Part shown: positions 12,628 to 24,126 of the stretch, one piece after another | Numbering within the stretch: position 1 is the stretch's first letter | Layout: each line of letters starts with the position of its first letter | Origin: Calliopsis andreniformis | Taxonomy: Eukaryota > Arthropoda > Insecta > Hymenoptera > Andrenidae | DNA length: 64,000 nucleotides | Assembly (NCBI RefSeq): GCF_051401765.1 | Contig: NW_027480422.1 | Span: 15,456,001 to 15,520,000, forward strand | Direction: 5' to 3' | Translations under genes and position numbers: made by a program | The notes under the pieces: model-generated | Database searches by the model: none | Told to the model about the DNA's origin: nothing | Seen by the model: the letters and a program-made list of their open reading frames with translations, nothing else

Positions 12628-15600
12628 CGGAACGTAGAAATGACCATGTCTTTCACACTGGTTGCAATTATTCCTGTTATACGACGGAAAAACTGTTGTA
12701 CTTCTATTGTATTTTATGTTTCTGGCGTTGTCTTCTTAGGCCCTAACTATTTGATCTGGTGGAGCAACGCCCTAGAGAGAAGCCTAGATTGCCCGGAACG
12801 TAGGAATGACCATAACCATCAGACTGGTTGCAATTATTCGTTTTGTACGATGGAAAGACTGTTGTATTTATATTGTATGTTATAGTTATGGCGTTGTCTG
12901 CTAGGGCCGTAGCTATTCGATGTGGTTGAGCAACGTCCTAGAGTGAAGCCTAGGTTGCCCGGAACGTAGAAATGACTACAGCTTTCATACTGGTTGCAAT
13001 TATTCGTTTTATACGATGGAAAAACCGTTGTATTTTTATTTTATTTTACGCTCCTAGCGTTGACTTCTAAGTCCCTAGCTATTCGATCTGGTGGAGCAAC
13101 GCCCTAGAGTGAAGCCTAGGTTGCCCGGAACGTAGAAATGACCACAGCTTTCATACTGGTTGCAATTATTCGTTTTATACGATGGAAAAACTGTTGCATT
13201 TATTTTGTATTTGGTGCTCCTGGCGTCGACTTCTAAGGCCCTAACTATTCGATGTGGAGGAGCAACGTCCTACAGTGAAGCCTAGGTTGCCCGAAACGTA
13301 GAAATGACCTTTACTTTCACACTGTTTGCAAATATAAATTGTATGCGATGGAAAAACTGTTGTATCTATTTTGTATTTTATGCTTCTGGCGTTGACTTCT
13401 TAGGACCTAACTAGTCGACCTGGTGGAGCAACGCCCTAGGGTGAAGCTCAGGTTGCCCGGAACGTAGAAATGACCATCACTTTCACACTGGTTGCAATTA
13501 TTCTTGTTATACAATGGAAAAACTGTTGTATTTATTTTGTATTTTATGCCTCTGGCGTTGACTCCTAAGGCCGTAGCTATTCGATGTGTTGGAGCAACGC
13601 ACTAGAGTGAAGCCTAGGTTGCCCGGAACGTAGAAATGACCATGTCTTTCACACTGGTTGCAATTATTCCTGTTATACGACGGAAAAACTGTTGTATTTC
13701 TATTGTATTTTATGTTTCTGGCGTTGACTTCTTAGGCCCTAACTATTTGATCTGGTGGAGCAACGCCCTAGAGAGAAGCCTAGATTGCCCGTAAAGTAGA
13801 AATGACCATAACCATCAGACTGGTTGCAATTATTCGTTTTATACGATGGAAAAACCTTTGTATTTGTATTTTATTTTACGCTCCTAGCGTTGACTTCTAA
13901 GTCCCTAGCTATTCGATCTGGTCGAGCAACGCCCTAGAGTGAAGCCTAGGTTGCCCGGGACGTAGAAATGACCATCACCTTCACTCTGGTTGCAATTATT
14001 CCTGCTATACGATGGAAAAGCTGTTGTATTTATATTATATTTTATGCTTCAGGCGTTGACTTCTAAGGCCGTAGCTATTCGATGTGGTGGAGCAACGCCC
14101 TAGAGTGAAGCCTAGGTTGCCCGGAACGTAGAAATGACCACTACTTCCACACTGTTTGCAATTATTCATATTATACAGTGGAAAAACTGTTGTATTTTAT
14201 AATATTTTATGCTTCTGACGTTGACTTCTAAGTCCCTTGCTATTCGATCTGGTGGAGCAACGCCCTTGAGCGAAGCCTAGGTTGTCCGGAACGTAGAAAT
14301 GACCATCACTTTCACACTGGCTGCAATTATTCCTGTTATACGATGGAAAAACTGTTGTATCTATTTTGTATTTTATGCTCCTGGCGCTGACTTCTTAGGT
14401 CCTAACTATTGGATCTGGTGGAGCAACGCCCTTGAGCGAAGCCTAGGATGCCCGGAGCGTAGAAATGACCATAACTTTCTTACTGATTGCAATTATTCGT
14501 ATTATACAATGGAAAATCTGTTGTATTTATATTGTATTTTAACCATCTGGCGTTGACTTCTAAGGCCGTAGCTATTCGATGTGGTGCAGCGACGCCCTGG
14601 AGTGAAGCCTAGGTTGCCCTGATCGTTGAAATGACCATATCTTTCACACTGGTTGCAATTATTCCTGTTATACGATGGAAAAACTGTTGTATCTCTATTG
14701 TGTTTTATGCTTCTGGCGTTGACTTCTTAGGCCCTAACTATTCGGTCTGGTGGAGCAACACCATAGAGAGAAGCCTAGATTTCCGGAACGTAGAAATGAC
14801 CATTACCTTCAGGCATGTTGCAATTGTTCCTGTTATACGATGATAGAACTGTTGTATTTTTATTGTGTTTTATGCGTCTGGAGTTGTTTTCGAAGTCCCT
14901 AACTATTCGACCTGGTGGAACAACGCCCTAGAGTGAAGCCTAGGTTGCCCGGAACGTAGAAATGACCACAGCTATCATACTGGTTGCAATTATTCGTTTT
15001 ATACGATGGAAAAACTGTTGTATTTATTTTGTATTTGGTGCTCCTGGCTTTGACTTCTTAGGCCCTAGCTATTGGATCTGGTGGACCAACGCCCTAGAGT
15101 GAAGCCTAGGTTGCCCGGAACGTAGAAGTGACCATTACCTTCAGGCTTGTTGCAATTATTCCTGTTATACGATGGAAGAACTGTTGTATTTTTATTGTAT
15201 TTTATGCTTCTGGCGTTGTATTCAAAGTCCCTAACCATTCGATCTGGTGGAGCAACGCCCTGGAGTCAAGCCAAGGCTGCGCGGAACGTAGAAATGACCA
15301 TTACTTTCACAACCGTTGCAATTATTCGCTTTATACGATGGAAGAACGGTCGCATCTTTACTGTATTTTATGATTCGGGCGTTGAATTCAAAGTCCCTAA
15401 CAACTCGATCTGGTGGAACATGCCCTAGAGTTAAGCCTAGGTTGCCCGAAAAGTAGAAATGACCATAACTTTCACACTGTTTGCAATCATTCATTTTATA
15501 CGATCAAAAAGCTGTTGTATTTATATTGTATTTTATGCTTCTGGAGTTGACCTCTTAGGCCCTAACTATTGGATCTGTTGGAGCAACGCCCTAGGGTGAA

Positions 15601-15760
15601 GCCTAGGTTGCCCGGAACGCATAAATGACCATAACTTTCATACTGATTGCAATTATTCGTTTTACACGATGGATAAGCTGTTGTATTTATATTGTATTTT
15701 ATGCCTCTGGCGTTGACTTCTTCGGTCCTCACTATTTGATCTGGTGGAGTACCGGCCTAG
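12628..15760 (+). repeat. Rearranged third copy of the 4.1-kb higher-order unit
   Basis: From 12,628 to about 13,430 the sequence follows copy 2 at an offset of 3982. A second GACCATGTCTTTC monomer appears at 13,632, followed by a hybrid at about 13,797 that starts as GACCATAACCATCAGACTGG and continues as ACCTTTGTATTTGTATTTT. From about 13,960 to 14,890 the order matches 5,170-6,100, with monomers 14,299 and 14,631 corresponding to 5506/5838 and 9488/9820. From 15,128 to about 15,690 it matches 6,999 and 11,147. The unit is therefore a mosaic of segments from the earlier copies. Confidence 0.75.
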
Positions 15761-17770
15761 AGTGAAGCCTAGGTTTCCCGGAAAGTAGAAGTGACCTGTA
15801 CTTTCACACTGGTTGCAGTTATTCCTGTTATACGATGGAAAAACTGTTGCATTTTTATTGCATTTTATGCTTCTGGCGTTGTATTCAAAGTCCCTAAATA
15901 TTCGATATGGTGGAGCAACGCCCTGCAGTGAAGCCTAGCTTGACCGGAACGTAGAAATGACCATTACCTTGACACTGTTTGCAAATATACATTATATACC
16001 ATGGAAAAGCTGTTGTATCTAATTTGTATTTTATGCTTCTGGCGCTGACTTCTTAGGTCCTAACTATTCGATCTGGTGGAACGACGCCCTAGAGTGAAGC
16101 CTAGGTTGCCCGGAACGTAGAAATGACCTTTACTTTCACACTGTTTGCAAATATACATTATATACGATGTAAAAGCTGTTGTATTTATATTGTATTTTAT
16201 GTTTCGGGCGCTGACTTCTAAGGCCCTAACTATTCGATCTGGTGGAGCAACGACCAAGAGTGATGCCTAGGTTGCCCGGAACGTAGAAATGACCATTACC
16301 TTCACAATGTTTGTGATTATTCATTTTATACGATGGTAAAACTGTTGTACTTATGTTGTATTTTATTCTTCTGGCGTTGAATTCTAAGTCCCGAGCTATT
16401 CGATCTGGTGGAGCGAAGCCCTAGAATGAAGCCTAGGTTACCCGAAACGTAGAAATGACCAGTACTTTCACACTGGTTGCAGTTATTCCTGTTATAAAAT
16501 GGAAAAACTCTTGCATTTTTATTGTATTTTATGCTTCTGGCGTTGTGTTCAAGGTCCCTAACTATGCGATCTGGTGGGGCAACGCCCTACAGTTAAGCCT
16601 AGGTTGCCCGGAACGTAGAAATGACCTTTACTTTCACGCTCTTTGCAAATATACATCATAGTCGATGGAAAAGCTGTTGTATTTATATTGTATTTTATGC
16701 TTCTGGCGTCTACTTCTTAGGCCCTAACTATTCGATCTGTTGGAACAACGCCCTAGAGTGAAGCCTAGGTTGCCCGGAACGTAGAAATGACCATTACATT
16801 CACGCTGTTGCAATTATACATTTTATACGATGGAAAAACTGCTGTACTTATGTTGTAGTTTATTCTACTGGCGTTGAATTCTAAGTCCCTACATATTGGA
16901 TCAGGTGGAGCAACGCCCTAGAGTGGAGTCTAGGTTACCCGGAACATAGAAATGTCCCGTACTTTCACACTGGTGGCAGCATTCCTGTTATACGATGGAA
17001 AAACTGTTGCATTTTTATTGTATTTTAAGCTCCTTGCGTTGTATTCAAAGTCCCTAAATATTCGATATGGTGGAGCAACGCCCTGCAGTGTAGCCTAGCT
17101 TGCCCGGAACGTAGAAATGACCATTACCTTCACACTGTTTGCAAATATACATTTTATACCATGGAAAAGCTGTTGTATCTAATTTGTATTTTATGCTTCT
17201 GGCGCTGACTTCTTAGGTCCTAACTATTGGATCTGGTGGAGCAACGCCCAGGTGTGAAGCCTATGTTGCGCGGAACGTAGAAATGACCATAACTTTCACA
17301 CTGGTTTCAATTATTCGTTTTATACGATGGAAAAACTGTTGCATTTTTATGGTATTTTATGCTTCTGGCGTTGACTTCTTAGGCCCTAACTATTCGATCT
17401 GGTGGAGCAACTCCCTAGAGTGAAGCCTAGGTTGCCCGGAACGTAGAAATGACCATTACCTCACACTGTTTGCGATTATTCATTTTATACGATGGTAAAA
17501 CTGTTGTACAAATTTCGTGTTTTATGCTTCTGGCGTTGACTTCTTAGTCCCTAGCTATTCGGTCAGGTGGAGCATCGCCCTAGGGTGAAGCCTAGGTTGC
17601 CCGGAACGTAGAAATGACCATAACTTTCATACTGGTTGCAATTATTCGTTTTATACGATGGAAAAACTGTTGTATTTATTTTGTATTTGGTGCTTCTGGC
17701 GTTGACTTCTAAGGCCGTAGCTATTCGATGTGGTGGGACAACGCCCTGGGGTGAAGCCTAGGTAGCCCGG
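15760..17770 (+). repeat. Domain B block, copy of 23,446-25,456
   Basis: This is the first appearance of B-type monomers: TTTGCAAATATACATTATA cores, TTTGTGATTATTCATTTTA cores, the GTCCCGTACTTTCACACTGG monomer, and the CTCTTGCATTTTTATTG monomer at 16,455. The same order recurs 7686 bp downstream (16,060 to 23,746 and 16,455 to 24,141). That offset is not a whole number of monomers because a truncated monomer lies between the copies. The match ends near 17,770, where an A-type ATTCTTGTTATACAATGG monomer follows. Confidence 0.8.
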
Positions 17771-19331
17771 AACGTAGAAATGACCATAACTTTCACACTG
17801 GTTGCAATTATTCTTGTTATACAATGGAAAAACTGTTGTATTTATTTTGTATTTTATGCCTCTGGCGTTGACTCCTAAGGCCGTAGCTATTCGATGTGGT
17901 GGAGCAACGCTCTAGAGTGAAGCCTAGGTTGCCCGGAACGTAGAAATGACCATGTCTTTCACACTAGTTGCAATTATTCCTGTTATACGTCGGAAAAACT
18001 GTTGTATTTCTATTGTATTTTATGTTTCTGGCGTTGACTTCTTAGGCCCTAACTATCTGATCTGGTGGAGCAACGCCCTAGAGAGAAGCCTAGATTCCCC
18101 GGAAAGTAGAAATGACCATAACCATCAGACTGGTTGCAATTATTCGTTTTATACGATGGAAAAACCTTTGTATTTTTATTTTATTTTACGCTCCTAGCGT
18201 TGACTTCTAAGTCCCTAGCTATTCGATCTGGTGGAGCAACGCCCTAGAGTGAAGCCTAGGTTGCCCGGGACGTAGAAATGACCATCACCTTCACTCTGGT
18301 TGCAATTATTCCTTCTATACGATGGAAAAACTGTTGTATTTATATTATATTTTATGCTTCAGGCGTTGACTTCTAAGGCCGTAGCTATTCGATGTGGTGG
18401 AGCAACGCCCTAGAGTGAAGCCTAGGTTGCCCGGAACGTAGAAATGACCACAGCTATCATACTGGTTGCAATTATTCGTTTTATACGATGGAAAAACTGT
18501 TGTATTTATTTTGTATTTGGTGCTCCTGGCTTTGACTTCTTAGGCCCTAGCTATTGGATCTGGTGGACCAACGCCCTAGAGTGAAGCCTAGGTTGCCCGG
18601 AACGTAGAAGTGACCATTACCTTCAGGCTTGTTGCAATTATTCCTGTTATACGATGGAAGAACTGTTGTATTTTTATTGTATTTTATGCTTCTGGCGTTG
18701 TATTCAAAGTCCCTAACCATTCGATCTGGTGGAGCAACGCCCTGCAGTCAAGCCAAGGCTGCGCGGAACGTAGAAATGACCATTACTTTCACAATCGTTG
18801 CAATTATTCGCTTTATACGATGGAAGAACGGTCGCATCTTTACTGTATTTTATGATTCGGGCGTTGAATTCAAAGTCCCTAACAACTCGATCTGGTGGAA
18901 CATGCCCTAGAGTTAAGCCTAGCTTGCCCGAAAAGTAGAAATGACCATAACTTTCACACTGTTTGCAATCATTCATTTTATACGATCAAAAAGCTGTTGT
19001 ATTTATATTGTATTTTATGCTTCTGGAGTTGACCTCTTAGGCCCTAACTATTGGATCTGTTGGAGCAACGCCCTAGGGTGAAGCCTAGGTTGCCCGGAAC
19101 GCATAAATGACCATAACTTTCATACTGATTGCAATTATTCGTTTTACACGATGGATAAGCTGTTGTATTTGTATTGTATTTTATGCCTCTGGCGTTGACT
19201 TCTTCGGTCCTCACTATTTGATCTGGTGGAGTACCGGCCTAGAGTGAAGCCTAGGTTGCCCGGAAAGTAGAAGTGACCTGTACTTTCACACTGGTTGCAG
19301 TTATTCCTGTTATACGATGGAAAAACTGTTG
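17770..19331 (+). repeat. A-type island 1 inside domain B
   Basis: The left part (17,946 to about 18,420) repeats 13,632 to about 14,100 at an offset of 4314 bp (26 monomers). The right part (about 18,430-19,330) repeats about 14,950-15,850 at an offset of 3482 bp (21 monomers). The difference of 832 bp equals five monomers, so relative to domain A this island lacks a five-monomer block (about 14,110-14,940). It ends at the truncated monomer. Confidence 0.75.
19270..19331 (+). repeat. Truncated 61-bp monomer (only clear phase break)
   Basis: The monomer runs normally from GAAGTGACCTGTAC through CGATGGAAAAACTGTTG and then joins directly to AAATGACCTTTACTTTC of the next unit at 19,331-19,332. 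The distance between equivalent bases is 61 bp instead of about 166. Flanking sequence matches 15,782-15,858 on the left (offset 3482) and about 16,120 onward on the right (offset 3211), so 271 bp (one monomer plus about 105 bp) is missing relative to that copy. Spacing of marker monomers elsewhere is always close to a whole number of monomers. Confidence 0.85.
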
Positions 19332-21640
19332 AAATGACCTTTACTTTCACACTGTTTGCAAATATACATTATATACGATATAAAAGCTGTTGTATTTATA
19401 TTGTATTTTCTGTTTCGGGCGCTGACTTCTAAGGCCCTAACTATTCGATCTGGTGGAGCAACGCCCAAGAGTGATGCCTAGGTTGCCCGGAACGTAGAAA
19501 TGACCATTACCTTCACAATGTTTGTGATTATTCATTTTATACGATGGTGAAACTGTTGTACTTATTTTGTATTTTATTCTTCTGGCGTTGAATTCTAAGT
19601 CCCGAGCTATTCGATCTGGTGGAGCGAAGCCCTAGAATCAAGCCTAGGTTACCCGAAACGTAGAAATGACCAGTACTTTCACACTGGTTGCAGTTGTTCC
19701 TGTTATACAATGGAAAAACTCTTGCATTTTTATTGTGTTTTATGCTTCTGGCGTTGTATTCAAAGTCCCTAACTATGCGATCTGGTGGAGCAACGCCCTA
19801 CAGTTAAGCCTAGGTTGCCCGGAACGTAGAAATGACCTTTACTTTCACGCTCTTTGCAAATATACATCATAGTCGATGGAAAAGCTGTTGTATTTATATT
19901 GTATTTTATGCTTCTGGCGTCTACTTCTTAGGCTCTAACTATTCGATCTGTTGGAACAACGCCCTAGAGTGAAGCCTAGGTTGCCCGGAACGTAGAAATG
20001 ACCATTACATTCACGCTGTTGCAATTATACATTTTATACAATGGAAAAACTGCTGTACCTATGTTGTAGTTTATTCTACTGGCGTTGAATTCTAAGTCCC
20101 TACCTATTCGATCAGGTGGAGCAACGCCCTAGAGTGGAGTCTAGGTTACCCGGAACATAGAAATGTCCCGTACTTTCACACTGGTGGCAGCTTTCCTGTT
20201 ATACGATGGAAAAACTGTTGGATTTTTATTGTATTTTAAGCTTCTGGCGTTGTATTCAAAGTCCCTAAATATTCGATCTGGTGGAGCAACGCCCTGCAGT
20301 GAAGCCTAGGTTGCCCGGAACGTAGAAATGACCATTACCTACACGCTGTTGCAATTATACATTTTATACGATAGAAAAACTGTTGCATTTTTATGGTATT
20401 TTATGCTTCTGGCGTTGACTTCTTAGGCCCTAACTATTCGATCTGGTGGAGCAACTCCCTAGAGTGAAGCCTAGGTTGCCCGGAACGTAGAAATGACCAT
20501 TACCTCACACTGTTTGCGATTATTCATTTTATACGATGGTAAAACTGTTGTACAAATTTCGTGTTTTATGCTTCTGGCGTTGACTTCTTAGTCCCTAGCT
20601 ATTCGGTCAGGTGGAGCATCGCCCTAGGGTGAAGCCTAGGTTGCCCGGAACGTAGAAATGACCATAACTTTCATACTGGTTGCAATTATTCGTTTTATAC
20701 GATGGAAAAACTGTTGTATTTATTTTGTATTTGGTGCTTCTGGCGTTGACTTCTAAGGCCGTAGCTATTCGATGTGGTGGGACAACGCCCTGGGGTGAAG
20801 CCTAGGTTGCCGGGAACGTAGAAATGACCATAACTTTCACACTGGTTGCAATTATTCGTTATATACGATGGAAATGCTGTTGTATTTATATTGTATTTTA
20901 TGCTTCTGGCGTTGACTTCTAAGGCCCTATGTATTCGATCTGGTGGAGCAATGCCTCAGAGTTAAGTCTAGGATGCCCGGAACGTAGAAATGGCCATTAC
21001 TCTCCTACTGGTTGGAATTATTCGATTTATACGATGGAAAAACTGTTGTATTTGTATTGTATTTTATGTTTCTGGCGTTGACTTCTAAGGCCGCAGCCAT
21101 TCGATGTGGTGGAACAACGCCCTAGAGTGAAGCCTAGGTTGCCCGGAAAGTAGAAATAACCATTACCTTCACACTGTTTGCCATTATTTATTTTATACGA
21201 TGCTAAAACTGTTGTATTCTTATTGTATTTTATGCTTCTGTAGTTGACTTCTGAGTCTCTTGCTTTTCGATCTGTTGGGGCAACGCCCTTGAGCGAAGCC
21301 TAGGTTGCCCGGAACGTAGAAATGACCTGTACTTTCACACTGGTTGCAGTTATTCCTGTTATACGATGGAAAAACTGTTGCATTTTTATTGCATTTTATG
21401 CTTCTGGCGTTGTATTCAAAGTCCCTAAATATTCGATATGGTGGAGCAACGCCCTGCAGTGAAGCCTAGCTTGACCGGAACGTAGAAATGACCATTACCT
21501 TCACACTGTTTGCAAATATACATTATATACGATGGTAAAACTGTTGTACTTATGTTGTATTTTATTCTTCTGGCGTTGAATTCTAAGTCCCGAGCTATTC
21601 GATCTGGTGGAGCGAAGCCCTAGAATGAAGCCTAGGTTAC
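19332..21640 (+). repeat. Domain B block, related to 27,120-28,450 and 29,770-31,110
   Basis: The marker monomer at 19,666 (CTCTTGCATTTTTATTGTG) is followed by GCTCTTTGCAAATATACATC, CATTACATTCACGCTG and GTCCCGTACTTTC monomers in the same order as at 27,457 (offset 7791, 47 monomers) and 30,107. A hybrid at about 20,331-20,500 (CATTACCTACACGCTG) is shared with 28,125 and 30,775. From about 20,640 it instead follows 22,800-23,480. No non-satellite sequence is present. Confidence 0.75.
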
Positions 21641-23490
21641 CCGAAACGTAGAAATGACCAGTACTTTCACACTGGTTGCAGTTATTCCTGTTATAAAATG
21701 GAAAAACTCTTGCATTTTTATTGTATTTTATGCTTCTGGCGTTGTGTTCAAAGTCCCTAACTATGCGATCTGGTGGGGCAACGCCCTACAGTTAAGCCTA
21801 GGTTGCCCGGAACGTAGAAATGACCTTTACTTTCACGCTCTTTGCAAATATACATCATAGTCGATGGAAAAGCTGTTGTATTTATATTGTATTTTATGCT
21901 TCTGGCGTCTACTTCTTAGGCCCTAACTATTCGATCTGTTGGAACAACGCCCTAGAGTGAAGCCTAGGTTGCCCGGAACGTAGAAATGACCATTACATTC
22001 ACGCTGTTGCAATTATACATTTTATACGATGGAAAAACTGCTGTACTTATGTTGTAGTTTATTCTACTGGCGTTGAATTCTAAGTCCCTACATATTGGAT
22101 CAGGTGGAGCAACGCCCTAGAGTGGAGTCTAGGTTACCCGGAACATAGAAATGTCCCGTACTTTCACACTGGTGGCAGCATTCCTGTTATACGATGGAAA
22201 AACTGTTGCATTTTTATTGTATTTTAAGCTCCTTGCGTTGTATTCAAAGTCCCTAAATATTCGATATGGTGGAGCAACGCCCTGCAGTGTAGCCTAGCTT
22301 GCCCGGAACGTAGAAATGACCATTACCTTCACACTGTTTGCAAATATACATTTTATACCATGGAAAAGCTGTTGTATCTAATTTGTATTTTATGCTTCTG
22401 GCGCTGACTTCTTAGGTCCTAACTATTGGATCTGGTGGAGCAACGCCCAGGTGTGAAGCCTATGTTGCGCGGAACGTAGAAATGACCATAACTTTCACAC
22501 TGGTTTCAATTATTCGTTTTATACGATGGAAAAACTGTTGCATTTTTATGGTATTTTATGCTTCTGGCGTTGACTTCTTAGGCCCTAACTATTCGATCTG
22601 GTGGAGCAACTCCCTAGAGTGAAGCCTAGGTTGCCCGGAACGTAGAAATGACCATTACCTCACACTGTTTGCGATTATTCATTTTATACGATGGTAAAAC
22701 TGTTGTACAAATTTCGTGTTTTATGCTTCTGGCGTTGACTTCTTAGTCCCTAGCTATTCGGTCAGGTGGAGCATCGCCCTAGGGTGAAGCCTAGGTTGCC
22801 CGGAACGTAGAAATGACCATAACTTTCATACTGGTTGCAATTATTCGTTTTATACGATGGAAAAACTGTTGTATTTATTTTGTATTTGGTGCTTCTGGCG
22901 TTGACTTCTAAGGCCGTAGCTATTCGATGTGGTGGGACAACGCCCTGGGGTGAAGCCTAGGTTGCCGGGAACGTAGAAATGACCATAACTTTCACACTGG
23001 TTGCAATTATTCGTTATATACGATGGAAATGCTGTTGTATTTATATTGTATTTTATGCTTCTGGCGTTGACTTCTAAGGCCTTATGTATTCGATCTGGTG
23101 GAGCAATGCCTCAGAGTTAAGTCTAGGATGCCCGGAACGTAGAAATGGCCATTACTCTCCTACTGGTTGGAATTATTCGATTTATACGATGGAAAAACTG
23201 TTGTATTTGTATTGTATTTTATGTTTCTGGCGTTGACTTCTAAGGCCGCAGCCATTCGATGTGGTGGAACAACGCCCTAGAGTGAAGCCTAGGTTGCCCG
23301 GAAAGTAGAAATAACCATTACCTTCACACTGTTTGCCATTATTTATTTTATACGATGGTAAAACTGTTGTATTCTTATTGTATTTTATGCTTCTGTAGTT
23401 GACTTCTGAGTCTCTTGCTTTTCGATCTGTTGGGGCAACGCCCTTGAGCGAAGCCTAGGTTGCCCGGAACGTAGAAATGACCTGTACTTT
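21640..23490 (+). repeat. 15-monomer duplication, copy 1 (offset 2487 bp)
   Basis: Diagnostic monomers at 21,654 (CTCTTGCATTTTTATTG), about 21,985 (CATTACATTCACGCTG), about 22,150 (GTCCCGTACTTTC) and about 23,146 (GGCCATTACTCTCCTAC) all recur 2487 bp downstream. Just left of the block, at about 21,487-21,652, is a hybrid with the left half TTTGCAAATATACATTATA and the right half CGATGGTAAAACTG. It corresponds to the loss of two monomers that are present at 23,700-24,010. Confidence 0.8.
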
Positions 23491-24126
23491 CACACTGGTT
23501 GCAGTTATTCCTGTTATACGATGGAAAAACTGTTGCATTTTTATTGCATTTTATGCTTCTGGCGTTGTATTCAAAGTCCCTAAATATTCGATATGGTGGA
23601 GCAACGCCCTGCAGTGAAGCCTAGCTTGACCGGAACGTAGAAATGACCATTACCTTCACACTGTTTGCAAATATACATTATATACCATGGAAAAGCTGTT
23701 GTATCTATTTTGTATTTTATGCTTCTGGCGCTGACTTCTTAGGTCCTAACTATTCGATCTGGTGGAACGACGCCCTAGAGTGAAGCCTAGGTTGCCCGGA
23801 ACGTAGAAATGACCTTTACTTTCACACTGTTTGCAAATATACATTATATACGATGTAAAAGCTGTTGTATTTATATTGTATTTTATGTTTCGGGCGCTGA
23901 CTTCTAAGGCCCTAACTATTCGATCTGGTGGAGCAACGACCAAGAGTGATGCCTAGGTTGCCCGGAACGTAGAAATGACCATTACCTTCACAATGTTTGT
24001 GATTATTCATTTTATACGATGGTAAAACTGTTGTACTTATGTTGTATTTTATTCTTCTGGCGTTGAATTCTAAGTCCCGAGCTATTCGATCTGGTGGAGC
24101 GAAGCCCTAGAATGAAGCCTAGGTTA
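23490..24126 (+). repeat. Domain B link carrying monomers lost in the preceding copy
   Basis: This stretch holds four monomers matching 15,804-16,440: a GCATTTTTATTGCATTTTA monomer, a TATACCATGGAAAAGCTG monomer, a CGATGTAAAAGCTG monomer and a TTTGTGATTATTC monomer. In the block near 21,487 the middle ones are missing and the ends are fused in one hybrid monomer. Only satellite is seen here. Confidence 0.7.

Larger units (their letters stand above)
1..15760 (+). repeat. Satellite domain A: A-type monomers in nested higher-order repeats
   Basis: Monomers here mostly carry the core GGTTGCAATTATTC followed by CTGTTATACGATGG, CTGTTATACAATGG or GTTTTATACGATGG. Diagnostic variants recur in a fixed order: a GGCCATTGCTTTC monomer at about 28, 3013, 4017, 6502 and 10650; a GACCATGTCTTTC monomer with TATACGACGG at 4512, 7662, 8658, 11810, 12640 and 13632; and a CTTCAGGCATG monomer at about 1866, 2531, 3527, 6015 and 9997. 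The repeated order shows that blocks of many monomers, not single monomers, were amplified. Adjacent blocks differ by whole-monomer gains and losses. Nothing other than satellite is present. Confidence 0.9.
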
